Part shown: piece by piece, positions 25,944 through 34,442 of the stretch
Layout of the letters: each line of letters opens with the position of its first letter
Position numbering within the stretch: position 1 is the stretch's first letter
Source of the DNA: Hymenobacter puniceus
GTDB taxonomy: Bacteria; Bacteroidota; Bacteroidia; Cytophagales; Hymenobacteraceae
Length of the DNA stretch: 64,000 nucleotides
Direction of reading: 5' to 3'
Assembly: GCF_014333525.1 (NCBI RefSeq)
Contig: NZ_JACSCX010000006.1
Location: 1-64,000, forward strand
Notes under the pieces: generated by a model
What the model saw: the letters and a program-made list of their open reading frames with translations, nothing else
What the model was told of the DNA's origin: nothing
Database searches by the model: none
Position numbers and translations under genes: made by a program

Positions 25944-27929
25944 ATGAAGAAACAGCTGTTGCGTGTTATGCTGGCCAGTGGTATGCTGGGGCTAGCTTCG
26001 CCCTTCGCCGGCATGGCGCAAAATCATCCGGCTGGCCGGCAGCAAACCTTGCCTGCTACCGCAGCCGACGACTCCACGCAGGTGGTAAACCTGGAGGTTC
26101 TACCTGACTCGCTGGCTGCCGAGCCCATAGCCGTGGATTCTGCGCGGCTGGCCTGGCTGCAAACGCCCCCGGAGTTGCGCGACTTGGTTGGGGACCGAAT
26201 CAACTGCTTTGAAACCGACGCGCCGCACACGTTCAATCCGGCCGTGCTGTCGTTTGTGAAGCTGTTTACGGAGCGCAACCGCAAGTATATGCAGCGCGTG
26301 CTGGAGCGCGAAAACCTGTATTTCCCGCTGTTCGAGAAGTATCTCGCCAAGTACAACCTGCCTACTGACCTTAAATATTTGGCTGTAGTAGAGTCAGCAT
26401 TGATTCCTACAGCTAAGTCGCCGGTAGGAGCTACGGGGCTATGGCAGTTTATGGGCCCTACGGCCGGCGACCTGCGCCTGCGTCGCGACGACTGGGTGGA
26501 TGAGCGTATGAACCCGGAAAAGTCGACGGAAGCGGCCTGCAAGCATCTGCGCTACCTCTACGGCATCTTCCACGACTGGGAACTGGTGCTGGCAGCCTAC
26601 AACTGGGGCGCGGGCAGCATGCAGCGCGTAATGCGCCGCACCGGTAAAAAATCCTTCTGGGACCTGTATCCGCACCTGCCCAAGGAAACGCGCAACTACG
26701 TGCCCACCTTCACGGCCATTATGTACTCGATGCAGTACGCGCAGGCCCATCAGCTTCACTCACCCGACCTGAAATACCGCTACGCCGAAGCCATGGATAC
26801 GCTGCAGGTGGGTGGCCACGCGCTTGATCTGCACCGCCTCAGCCAAGCCTGTGGTCTGCCAGACTCGGCGGCGCTGCTGCGCTACAACCCCGAATTGCGC
26901 CGCAGCTGGCTGCCCGAAGGCTACCGCGCGTATGCGGTGCAAATTCCGGCAGCCAACCGCCCACAGCTGGCCGTAGTAGACCGCGCAACGCTGTTCGAGT
27001 ATTGCCGGCCGCAAGCCGATCTACCGCAGCCTATGCAGCCCCTGATGGCCCGTTTGGAAGGCGTTACGCCCTTCCCGTCGCGCACCTTGGCGGCCAGCAG
27101 TGGCCCACGCGAAGAATCCGAAGTGGCGGCGCCGCGCTTCCGGCGGGTACGCCACACTGTCCGCCGCGGCGAATCGGTGGGAGCAGTAGCGGAGCGTTAT
27201 GATGTAACGACTGCCCAGCTCGCGCGCTGGAACGGGCTGCGCAAGGGCAAAGCGCTGGTGCCAGGCAAGCAACTGGTGGTATTTGTGCCGATAGCAGTTC
27301 CGACCACACCCGCCAGCCGGGCCGTAGCTGCCACCGACCGTAAGCCGTCGGTGCCGCCGCGCCTGAACTCGCCCGCTGTTAAAGCGACCGACTCCCCCCT
27401 TACCCCAGCTTCCATGGCCGAGATGGTAGCGGCAGCAGAACCACTTAAAGCAGCCATTGCCAGCCGCAATCCGCAGCTCATCAGCCAGGAGGCCGCCGCT
27501 ACGGCCGCTACACTGGCTGCAACAGATGACAGTGCGCCCATTACGTACGTGGTGCGGCGCGGCGACAGTCTGGCAAAGCTTGCGCAGAGCTATGGCCTGA
27601 CTACGAGCCAGCTGATGGCCTGGAACCAGCTGGAGTCAGAGAAAGTAGTACCTGGGCAGAAGCTGCTGCTTACTGCGCCTGGCAATACCAGTGCTTCGGC
27701 CACCACGCGTACAGCCTCGCCTCGCGCTCCACACAAACCAGCAATAGCTACCGGCAAGCGTCCGGCGCCCGAGGTTGCCGATCAAAAAGTACACCTAGTA
27801 CAGAAGGGTGATACACTCTATAATATTTCGCGCCGTTACCAGGGCATTACGGTGGATGAACTGCGCCGCCTCAATCACCTTACTTCCGACGAAGTGAAGC
27901 CTGGCCAAAAGCTCATTGTAGCCCGCTAG
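25944..27929 (+). CDS. Membrane-bound lytic murein transglycosylase D-like protein with LysM domains
   Basis: The enzyme cleaves the glycan strand of peptidoglycan to give 1,6-anhydro ends, acting in the periplasm. The 661-residue protein has a signal peptide (about 1-26, ending MAQ). The transglycosylase domain (about 125-290) contains VVESALIPTAKSPVGATGLWQFM, in which the Glu of VES is the expected catalytic acid. Three LysM peptidoglycan-binding domains follow, at about 398-443 (HTVRRGESVGAVAERYDV), 532-577 (YVVRRGDSLAKLAQSYGL) and 615-661 (HLVQKGDTLYNISRRYQG), joined by Ala/Pro/Thr-rich linkers. It is monocistronic and ends before a good terminator. Confidence 0.93.
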   Translation: MKKQLLRVMLASGMLGLASPFAGMAQNHPAGRQQTLPATAADDSTQVVNLEVLPDSLAAEPIAVDSARLAWLQTPPELRDLVGDRINCFETDAPHTFNPAVLSFVKLFTERNRKYMQRVLERENLYFPLFEKYLAKYNLPTDLKYLAVVESALIPTAKSPVGATGLWQFMGPTAGDLRLRRDDWVDERMNPEKSTEAACKHLRYLYGIFHDWELVLAAYNWGAGSMQRVMRRTGKKSFWDLYPHLPKETRNYVPTFTAIMYSMQYAQAHQLHSPDLKYRYAEAMDTLQVGGHALDLHRLSQACGLPDSAALLRYNPELRRSWLPEGYRAYAVQIPAANRPQLAVVDRATLFEYCRPQADLPQPMQPLMARLEGVTPFPSRTLAASSGPREESEVAAPRFRRVRHTVRRGESVGAVAERYDVTTAQLARWNGLRKGKALVPGKQLVVFVPIAVPTTPASRAVAATDRKPSVPPRLNSPAVKATDSPLTPASMAEMVAAAEPLKAAIASRNPQLISQEAAATAATLAATDDSAPITYVVRRGDSLAKLAQSYGLTTSQLMAWNQLESEKVVPGQKLLLTAPGNTSASATTRTASPRAPHKPAIATGKRPAPEVADQKVHLVQKGDTLYNISRRYQGITVDELRRLNHLTSDEVKPGQKLIVAR

Positions 27930-27949
27930 TTTTCAGCCTCTATTTACTT

Positions 27950-27983
27950 GGCCGGCCCTGCTCAGTGTGGGGCCGGCCTTTTT
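27950..27983 (+). terminator. Terminator after the transglycosylase gene
   Basis: A 9-bp GC stem (GGCCGGCCC, 27950-27958, with 27970-27978), an 11-nt loop and five T follow the stop codon by about 20 nt. Confidence 0.8.
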
Positions 27984-28065
27984 GCGCGCTTCGAAACCAC
28001 CGCTGCCCGCCGTTGGTTATAGGCGCCGGAGCTATTCAACTCCGCCTCACTTCTGATTTTGCAGC

Positions 28066-28773
28066 ATGAAAAAGATACCGGTAGAAATCTGGTCTGATAT
28101 TGCGTGCCCGTTTTGCTACATCGGCAAGCGGCGCCTGGAAAATGCATTGGCCAACTTCCCGCACCGTGATGCTATTGAGGTGCAGTGGCGCAGCTTCGAG
28201 CTGGATACCGAGGCAAATCCGCAGCCTGGCGAAGGCATGTACAAGCGCCTAGCTGCCAAATACGGCAACACCGAACAGTGGGCCCGCCAGATGTCGGCGA
28301 ACATGACAGAAATGGCAGCTGGCGAAGGCCTGGCTTTCGATTTCGACCACCTGGTGCCCGCTAACACCTTGCGGGCGCACCGCCTGGTGCACCTAGCCCA
28401 GCAGCACGGCCGCCAGGATGCCGCCAAGGAGCGGCTGTTTAAGGCCTATCTGGAAGAAGGGCGCGACATCAACGACGTTGCTACTTTGCAGCAGCTAGCC
28501 GCCGACCTGCAACTGCCGGCCGAAGAAGTTACGCAGGTGCTCTTGTCGGAAGCCTTTACCCAGGAAGTGCGCCACGATGAGTACCAGGCTCGGCAGATTG
28601 GTGTGCGCGGCGTACCTTATTTTGTTTTCGATAACAAATACGCCGTATCGGGTGCCCAGCCAACTGCGCTATTTGAGGAAGTTTTGGCCAAGGTGTGGGA
28701 AGAAGCACATCCGCAGCCGGTAGAACTGGCTGGCACCACCGGCGCTTCCTGCGACCTAGACGGCAACTGCTAA
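28066..28773 (+). CDS. DsbA family oxidoreductase (FrnE-like)
   Basis: A cytoplasmic thioredoxin-fold protein of the DsbA/FrnE subgroup. It has 235 residues, no signal peptide and the active-site CPFC at residues 14-17 (SDIACPFCYIGKRRLE). The helical insertion domain lies around 60-150 and the cis-proline region is visible in RGVPYFVFDN (about 183-192). Two further cysteines lie in the last eight residues (CDLDGNC), as in FrnE proteins where an extra pair takes part in disulfide chemistry. It is likely involved in thiol redox or oxidative-stress protection. A TGATTTTG sequence 4 nt before the ATG resembles a -7 box, again suggesting a leaderless transcript. Confidence 0.9.
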   Translation: MKKIPVEIWSDIACPFCYIGKRRLENALANFPHRDAIEVQWRSFELDTEANPQPGEGMYKRLAAKYGNTEQWARQMSANMTEMAAGEGLAFDFDHLVPANTLRAHRLVHLAQQHGRQDAAKERLFKAYLEEGRDINDVATLQQLAADLQLPAEEVTQVLLSEAFTQEVRHDEYQARQIGVRGVPYFVFDNKYAVSGAQPTALFEEVLAKVWEEAHPQPVELAGTTGASCDLDGNC

Positions 28774-28788
28774 TTTTTTTGCGTTGAC

Positions 28789-28852
28789 AGCCCCGTGCAA
28801 ACGGGGCAGGAAGCCGAGCGTCGGTTTCCTGCCCCGTTTGCACGGGGCTTTT
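28789..28852 (+). terminator. Very long hairpin terminator
   Basis: Arms 28789-28812 and 28826-28849 are perfect 24-bp complements and pair further to about 29 bp with one wobble, leaving a 3-nt loop; TTTT follows. It lies 15 nt after the DsbA-like gene. The stem is much longer than needed for termination. Confidence 0.75.
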
Positions 28853-29018
28853 ATGTCCCTTGATTATGGGTGATTGGTAAGTAGCAGGTGGGCAGCACTC
28901 CACTTGCATAAAAAGCTCGATCGAACCAGAAATATTTTCATTCAACTACCTTTGATTTTGTTACTTTCCGTGCCGTATTCGTATGGAGAGTGCTTCAGCC
29001 TGCTTTCTTTTTAACTAT

Positions 29019-30500
29019 ATGAAGAAAACATTACACGCATTTTCTTTGCTATTCGCATTGCTGCTTGCTATGCCGGTTTTTGCTGGGGTAGCTCCAGTGC
29101 TCAACGGACAATGGCGCGGGCCGCTGAAGGTACCGGGCGGACAGCTTGACTTGATTGTCACTATTATTCCCCTCACCAACGGCGGCTATTATGCTGCCCT
29201 TGATGTGCCGCAGCAACGCATCTACCGCATGCCCGTGGAAGTGGAAGTGAAAGGCAACGAGCTGAACCTACACATTGAACAGGCTGGCAGCAGCTTCGTA
29301 GGCAAAATCCAGAACAACGGCGACCAGCTGACGGGCGTGTGGAAGCAGCCGGGCCTTTCGGGGCCGCTGGTGTTTGAGCGAGCTAAGTCAGCGGCTACGG
29401 CTTCTGGCAAAGTACGCCTCACGCCACCCTACCGCGAAGACGAAATCAGCTTCACCAACACTACCGACAAGCTTCGCCTGAGCGGTATCCTGACCGTGCC
29501 GGCCGGACCGGGTCCGTTCCCGGCCGTGGTGCTTCTCTCCGACTCCGGTCCTCAGGACCGCGACGCTGGTGAGCAGGAATACCGCATGTTCAGCATTCTG
29601 GGCGACTATCTGACTCGGCGGGGTATTGCGGTGCTGCGGTTTGACGACCGGGGCACTGGTAAGTCGCAGGGCATTTACCTTACCGCTACCACTCAGGATT
29701 TAGTGCGCGACGCGCAGGCCGCTATGGCTTTTTTGCGGGCCCGCAACCTCATCAACCCACAGGAAATCGGCTTTATCGGCCATGGGGAGGGCGCTAATGT
29801 TGCCTTTCTGGCGGCAGCAGAAGCCAGCACGGCCAAGCCAGCCTTTGTAGTATCCATGGCCGGGTACGGCTTGCCAGGCCGCCACGTGCTAACGCGCCAG
29901 CAGCTGGAAATCATGCGCCTGATTGGGGCTAGCCCGGCTCAGGTGAAAGCTTCCATGGAGCTGCATAGCCAAATGATTGATATCATCCGGCAGACGCCCA
30001 ACGATGCACAGGCCCGGGGCAAAGTGGCCGCCACGCTGCGCATGAGCAACACCGACCTCGACCCGCACATGGCCCGCGCCCGCGCTATTCAGCTTACGTC
30101 GCCCTGGTCGCGCTACTTTATCGATTTCGAGCCTACTCGCAAGCTGCCCGAAGTGAAATGCCCGGTGCTGGCCATCAACGGTGCCGACGACCTGCAGGTG
30201 GAAGCCACCAACAACTTGGCGATGCTGCGCAAAGGCCTGCGTGCCAACCGCGACGTAACCACCCAGAAACTGCCCGAAGTAAACCACTGGATGCAGCCTA
30301 AACCCGAAGAGTGGGCCTTGGTAAATGGGGCACAGCAACCTACGTTCTCACCCAAAGCCCTTGATATGATGCGCGCCTGGATTGCCAAGCGTACCACCCA
30401 GCCCGAGGCTATTCCCGTGACGGTGAAACGCGAAGGAACCAAGAAAGCCGTTAAAACAGTCCGGAAGCTCCGTACGGCTCCCACGCAAGCCAGCCGCTAA
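29019..30500 (+). CDS. Secreted alpha/beta hydrolase-fold protein lacking the nucleophile serine (paralogue 1)
   Basis: The protein has a signal peptide (MKKTLHAFSLLFALLLAMPVFAG) and an N-terminal beta-rich DUF-like domain (about 28-130, starting NGQWRGPL). An alpha/beta hydrolase domain follows (about 145-475) with FPAVVLLSDSGPQDRDA. The nucleophile elbow reads GHGEG (Gly256) where its neighbour and the family have GHSEG; the codon is GGG against AGC in the neighbour. The acid (NGADDLQ) and histidine (VNHW) positions are kept. It is therefore probably not an active esterase/peptidase, or uses another residue. ATG 29019 is chosen for the signal peptide; ATG 28983 is upstream. The paralogue follows after a long hairpin. 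Confidence 0.88.
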   Translation: MKKTLHAFSLLFALLLAMPVFAGVAPVLNGQWRGPLKVPGGQLDLIVTIIPLTNGGYYAALDVPQQRIYRMPVEVEVKGNELNLHIEQAGSSFVGKIQNNGDQLTGVWKQPGLSGPLVFERAKSAATASGKVRLTPPYREDEISFTNTTDKLRLSGILTVPAGPGPFPAVVLLSDSGPQDRDAGEQEYRMFSILGDYLTRRGIAVLRFDDRGTGKSQGIYLTATTQDLVRDAQAAMAFLRARNLINPQEIGFIGHGEGANVAFLAAAEASTAKPAFVVSMAGYGLPGRHVLTRQQLEIMRLIGASPAQVKASMELHSQMIDIIRQTPNDAQARGKVAATLRMSNTDLDPHMARARAIQLTSPWSRYFIDFEPTRKLPEVKCPVLAINGADDLQVEATNNLAMLRKGLRANRDVTTQKLPEVNHWMQPKPEEWALVNGAQQPTFSPKALDMMRAWIAKRTTQPEAIPVTVKREGTKKAVKTVRKLRTAPTQASR

Positions 30501-30514
30501 CCCTGAAGCTTGTA

Positions 30515-30605
30515 CCAAGCGCACTGCGGGCGCTGAGCGGCCAGTATAGCCTGTGCATCTAATGCATTGGCAGTTCTGGCCGCTCAGCGCCCGCAGTGCG
30601 TTTGG
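30515..30605. other. Long hairpin between the two hydrolase paralogues
   Basis: A perfect 24-bp stem (30520-30543 with 30577-30600) extends outward by 5 more pairs with one wobble (30515-30519 with 30601-30605) and closes a 33-nt loop. No T-run follows on either strand beyond three bases, so termination is uncertain. Confidence 0.65.
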
Positions 30606-30675
30606 CAGGAGCCAGCCAATGCCACAAGGGCCGTATACTTGCGCTTTCCACTATTGCTCTTTTATTTTTAGGCCG

Positions 30676-32094
30676 ATGACAAAACGATATTGGAGGTGGC
30701 AAGGAGTATACATAGCCTTTTTTCTGGGCCTAGTAGGACTGGCGGCACCCACGCATGCCCAGCAGCTAAAGCCACTAACAGGCCCATGGCACGGTATGCT
30801 AGCTACTGCAGCCAATCCGCTTCAACTGATTGTACACATTGCCGAGCAGCCAGCAGGTACGTTAACGGCTACGCTGGATGTGCCTTCGCAAAAAGTATCT
30901 GCGTTAACCTTCTCAAGCGTTGAACTACGCCAGGACAGCCTGATCCTATTATCGGATTTTCTGGGGGCACGCTATGCCGCACGTCTTTCAGCCGATGGGC
31001 AGCAGCTGGCTGGCTGGTGGAAGCAGAACGGCGACCAATGGGCACTGGTGCTGCAGCGAGGCCTGCCAACACCTGCGCCTCCACCCGTTCGTCCTCAGGA
31101 CCCTGTGGCTCCCCTACCTTACCTGGAGCGGCAGGTGCGCTTCAAAAGCTCAAATAGCGGGCCCGAACTCGCCGGTACCCTCACCTTACCGCCCAGCAAA
31201 GGTCCGTTCCCGGCCGTGGTGCTGGTGTCGGGCTCCGGCCCGCAGGACCGCGACGAAAGTATCATGGGGCACCATCCGTTTCGGGTGTTGGCCGACTACC
31301 TCACACGGCGCGGCTTTGCTGTGCTTCGCTACGATGACCGGGGCGTAGGCCAGTCGGGCGGCACGTTTGCTACGGCTACCACCGCCGACTTTTTGGCCGA
31401 TGCGCAGGCGGCACTGGCCTTTTTGCGTACCCAAGCCGGCGTGCAGGCTAAGCACGTAGGCATGCTTGGCCACAGCGAGGGTGGCACCATTGCGCTGCTG
31501 GCAGGAGCCGGGCCGCAGCCCCCAGCCTTCATTGTATCGTTGGCCGGGATGGGGGTTAGTGGCCGCGACTTGCTGCTGCGCCAGCAGGCCGATGTGTTGC
31601 GCGTTTCCGGGCTCGACACCGCTAGTGCCGGCCGGATGCGCCGCACCCAGCAAACCTTGCTTACCATCATCCAGACCACTTCCGACAACCCGCCGGCAAT
31701 TGCCCGGATGGTACCGCTGCTGAAGCAGGCCAGCCCAGGCGTTTCAGAATCTGTTCTGACTACGATGGCCACCCAGATGACTTCGCCCTGGTACCGGTAT
31801 TTTCTAAACTTGAATCCAGCTTCGGCCTTGGCAAAAGTCAGGGTTCCGGTGCTGGCTCTCAATGGCACCAAGGATCTGCAGGTAGCCGCCGACCTCAATC
31901 TGGAAGCCATTCGGAGCGGTTTGCAGGCAGCCAACAACCGCAACGTAACCGTTCAGCGCCTTGATGGCCTCAACCATTTATTTCAGACTGCAACTTCCGG
32001 ACTTCCTTCGGAATATGGCCAGCTCAGTGAAACCATATCACCTTCTGCGTTGCAGATTCTTGGTAACTGGCTGGCCATTCATGCGCGGCGCTGA
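30676..32094 (+). CDS. Secreted alpha/beta hydrolase (paralogue 2)
   Basis: A 472-residue protein with a signal peptide (about 1-30, ending THAQ) and the same two-domain layout as its upstream neighbour: a beta-rich N-terminal domain beginning LTGPWHGML, then an alpha/beta hydrolase domain. The catalytic set is complete: Ser267 in GHSEG, Asp in NGTKDLQ and His in LNHLF. Motifs VSGSGPQDRDE and YDDRGVGQSGG match serine aminopeptidase/BAAT-type hydrolases. A secreted esterase or peptidase is likely; the substrate is unknown. ATG 30676 is chosen for the signal peptide. A longer frame from 30553 would start inside the hairpin. Confidence 0.9.
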   Translation: MTKRYWRWQGVYIAFFLGLVGLAAPTHAQQLKPLTGPWHGMLATAANPLQLIVHIAEQPAGTLTATLDVPSQKVSALTFSSVELRQDSLILLSDFLGARYAARLSADGQQLAGWWKQNGDQWALVLQRGLPTPAPPPVRPQDPVAPLPYLERQVRFKSSNSGPELAGTLTLPPSKGPFPAVVLVSGSGPQDRDESIMGHHPFRVLADYLTRRGFAVLRYDDRGVGQSGGTFATATTADFLADAQAALAFLRTQAGVQAKHVGMLGHSEGGTIALLAGAGPQPPAFIVSLAGMGVSGRDLLLRQQADVLRVSGLDTASAGRMRRTQQTLLTIIQTTSDNPPAIARMVPLLKQASPGVSESVLTTMATQMTSPWYRYFLNLNPASALAKVRVPVLALNGTKDLQVAADLNLEAIRSGLQAANNRNVTVQRLDGLNHLFQTATSGLPSEYGQLSETISPSALQILGNWLAIHARR

Positions 32095-32120
32095 ATTACG
32101 AATTGCCGGAAAACCAAACA

Positions 32121-32152
32121 CTTATCCACAATCATGTGGATAAGTTTGTTTA
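32121..32152. promoter_or_regulatory. Palindromic pair of perfect DnaA boxes, also a terminator-like hairpin
   Basis: TTATCCACA (32122-32130) and its exact complement TGTGGATAA (32135-32143) are separated by ATCA and extended by one more pair. Each arm is the consensus DnaA box. A T-rich tail (TTTGTTTAT) follows on the plus strand, so the same sequence can also be the terminator between two convergent genes. Which role is real cannot be told from sequence. Confidence 0.55.
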
Positions 32153-32263
32153 TAAGTTCGATACGCATAAGAAGCACACTAAATGAGCAAAGCGCTGCTT
32201 TTGCGCTGCAACGCACAGCAGATTTTATACCTTCTCGTCTTCCGGAGAATAATCTGGGCCGAG

Positions 32264-33571
32264 CTACTCATCTTTTTGGGGCTTGGGAGTCAGATCAAGG
32301 TTGCGCAGCTTATCGGCGCGCCAGGCCGTGATACCAACTACGAGCAGCGTCATGGCGCCACCAAACACCACCGAGCGCACCACGCCCAGCAGCCGCGCCG
32401 CTGCCCCCGATTCGAAGGCCCCGATTTCATTGCTGGAACCGATGAAGATGTTGTTGACGGCTGATACGCGGCCTTTCATGTATTCGGGCGTGTAAGTATG
32501 AATCAGCGTGGAGCGCACGATAACCGACACGGAATCGAAAACACCAGTCAGGAACAGCAGGAACAACGACAGCCAGAAGTTGGTAGACAGCGCGAAAAAG
32601 ATAGTAGCTACACCAAAGCCGGCTACGGCCCACAGCAGTTTGCGCCCGGCGTGGCGATGGAGCGGGAAATACGTCAGCGAAACTGCCATCAGCACCGAGC
32701 CCACAGCCGGGGCGGCCCGCAGGTAGCCCAAGCCTTCGGCGCCGGTATGCAGAATTTGATCGGCGAAAATAGGAAGCAGCGCCACAGCTCCTCCAAACAA
32801 TACCGCAAACAAGTCCAGCGACAGCGCAGCCAGTACCAATTGGTTTTGGAAGATAAACTGCAGCCCACTTAGTACACTTTCTTTAAGCCCGAGCTTCTGT
32901 CCTTCAGTGGGCGGCAGCGGCCGGCCGGCAATGCTCAGAAACAGCAGCAACGACAGCAGCATCAAGCCAATATCTGCACCGTAAGCCAGGGAGATGCCAA
33001 AATGAGCAAATAGCAGCCCGCCAATGGCGGGGCCCAGTACGGCCGCTGCCTGCCAGGTAGTGCTGTTCCAGGTAATGGCATTGGAAAGCTGGGTGCGCTC
33101 CGGCACCAGCTGCGGCATAAACGAAAACACTGCCGGCCCCAGGAAACCCCGCGCCACGCCACTCACGAAGATGACAGCATAGAGCGGCAAGCCTCTGAGC
33201 ACCAGCAGCCCACCCAGCGGAATACCAGCGGTAAGCAGAGTAGCGGCGGCAGGCTGCGCTAACAGCCACAGCGCCACCGAGCACAGCACCAGCACCGTTA
33301 CCATGGCCACAATGATGTTCTTCCGCCGCACGGAATCAGCCAAGTGGCCGGCATACAAAGACACCACAATGCTGGGAATGGCCTCCGCCAGCCCAATCAA
33401 ACCCAACGCCAGCGGATCACCGGTGAGCTTGAACATCTGCCAGCTGACCACCACACCCTGAATCTGGGTGGCAAGAGTCAGGCAGGCGCGAGCCGAAATG
33501 AAGCGCCGGAACTCCGGCAAGCGTAGCGCGGCGTAAGGGTCGTGGCGGGGAGCCGGAACAGCAGAAGGCAT
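32264..33571 (-). CDS. MFS transporter
   Basis: This 435-residue major facilitator superfamily protein has about 12 transmembrane segments. The conserved loop between helices 2 and 3 is seen in AGHLADSVRRKNI (about 74-86). The pattern (YAALRLPEFRRFISARACLTLATQIQ at the start, GVARGFLGPAVFSFMPQLVP in the middle) matches the enterobactin-exporter/MFS_3 type drug or siderophore exporters, inner-membrane proton antiporters. Substrate is unknown; no siderophore or resistance genes are adjacent. The gene stands alone, convergent with the hydrolase gene, and has a -7 box 27 nt upstream. Confidence 0.88.
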   Translation of the reverse strand: MPSAVPAPRHDPYAALRLPEFRRFISARACLTLATQIQGVVVSWQMFKLTGDPLALGLIGLAEAIPSIVVSLYAGHLADSVRRKNIIVAMVTVLVLCSVALWLLAQPAAATLLTAGIPLGGLLVLRGLPLYAVIFVSGVARGFLGPAVFSFMPQLVPERTQLSNAITWNSTTWQAAAVLGPAIGGLLFAHFGISLAYGADIGLMLLSLLLFLSIAGRPLPPTEGQKLGLKESVLSGLQFIFQNQLVLAALSLDLFAVLFGGAVALLPIFADQILHTGAEGLGYLRAAPAVGSVLMAVSLTYFPLHRHAGRKLLWAVAGFGVATIFFALSTNFWLSLFLLFLTGVFDSVSVIVRSTLIHTYTPEYMKGRVSAVNNIFIGSSNEIGAFESGAAARLLGVVRSVVFGGAMTLLVVGITAWRADKLRNLDLTPKPQKDE

Positions 33572-33597
33572 ATAGCAGCTTAATACAAACGAGCAAG

Positions 33598-33605
33598 CAA
33601 AGGTA
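33598..33605 (-). promoter_or_regulatory. MFS gene promoter -7 box
   Basis: TACCTTTG on the minus strand, 26 nt before the ATG at 33571. The -33 position lacks a clear TTG. Confidence 0.4.
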
Positions 33606-33715
33606 GCCGGGGCCCGCGGAAGCCAGCTGCTTTTGGCGGCCTTAACTTTGTAGCGCGGTGGGTTCTTTGTAAGATTGATAACCCACCACGTATACCGCCT
33701 TTCACCCTCACATTT

Positions 33716-34138
33716 ATGCCAATACCTATCCGACTAGCCGATTTGGCGGAACTGACTTTTCGCCCTGATTTGCAAGTGTTGTTTGCGCGGTGGCTACGGC
33801 CCGTTTTCAGCACCGAGTTGCAGCAAAGCTATGAGGCCCTGTTAGCCGCTGCTACACCGCACCAATGCCGCTTCTGGCTGCTCGATCTGCGGCGGCGCGG
33901 TATCAGCAGCGAAGACGACACTCTCTGGACACTTGAAACATTCCTGCCCCGTTTGGCCACACAGTTGGGCGGCCGGGTATATCTGGCGTTTCTGGTATCT
34001 CCCAGCCACCTCTCTGCCGTCGACCAAGAGGCGGGCGCCCCAATGGTTACCAACACTCAGTGCCACGTACGACTCTTCACCGATGAGGGTACGGCTACTG
34101 CCTGGCTGACCCGGCGGCGCCAGCACGAGAGTGTCTAA
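33716..34138 (+). CDS. Small conserved-type protein of unknown function
   Basis: I do not recognise a characterised family. The protein has 140 residues, no signal peptide and no membrane segment. It has an alternating hydrophobic strand and helix pattern (FWLLDLRRRGISSEDDTLWTLETFLPRLA, about 58-86; VYLAFLVSPSHLSAV, about 92-106) that resembles STAS-like or SpoIIAA-like proteins of Bacteroidota. A TAACTTTG box at 33643-33650 could be its promoter. Codon use fits the neighbours. It is followed by an AT-rich region and is divergent from the MFS gene. Confidence 0.65.
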   Translation: MPIPIRLADLAELTFRPDLQVLFARWLRPVFSTELQQSYEALLAAATPHQCRFWLLDLRRRGISSEDDTLWTLETFLPRLATQLGGRVYLAFLVSPSHLSAVDQEAGAPMVTNTQCHVRLFTDEGTATAWLTRRRQHESV

Positions 34139-34442
34139 GGCTACTACTTCTCTGGCATTAGCAGGCTTAATGATGCAACCTTTTAAAAAACTTATAACGG
34201 GATAGTTGTGAGTTTTAGGTGGTATTTAAGGCAATAAAACACTGAATATCATACATATTATATTTTATATTTGAAAAAATATTGAAAAAATAATTAGTCT
34301 GTGCTGGTCACTCATTGTGTTTAGTCTGGCAGTTCTCTACATTTGGTTCAAGGGGTTCTTCATTCTCCCTTCATTTCACAGAATTTCACCGGCAACTGCA
34401 CAATATGGCCTAAAGCTCTACGTTCCTTAACCCGTAGCCTTT
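34139..34442. promoter_or_regulatory. AT-rich upstream region of the sigma factor gene
   Basis: About 300 bases without a gene. The part 34190-34300 is strikingly AT-rich compared with the rest of the window. A promoter candidate lies at 34315-34345: TTG, a 20-nt spacer and TACATTTG. A second TATATTTG is at 34266-34273 without a good -33. The AT-rich part may act as an UP-type or curved upstream element. Confidence 0.5.

Noticed and set aside
32121..32144. Chromosome replication origin
   Set aside because: Only two DnaA boxes in one palindrome, no AT-rich unwinding element and no dnaA or dnaN nearby.
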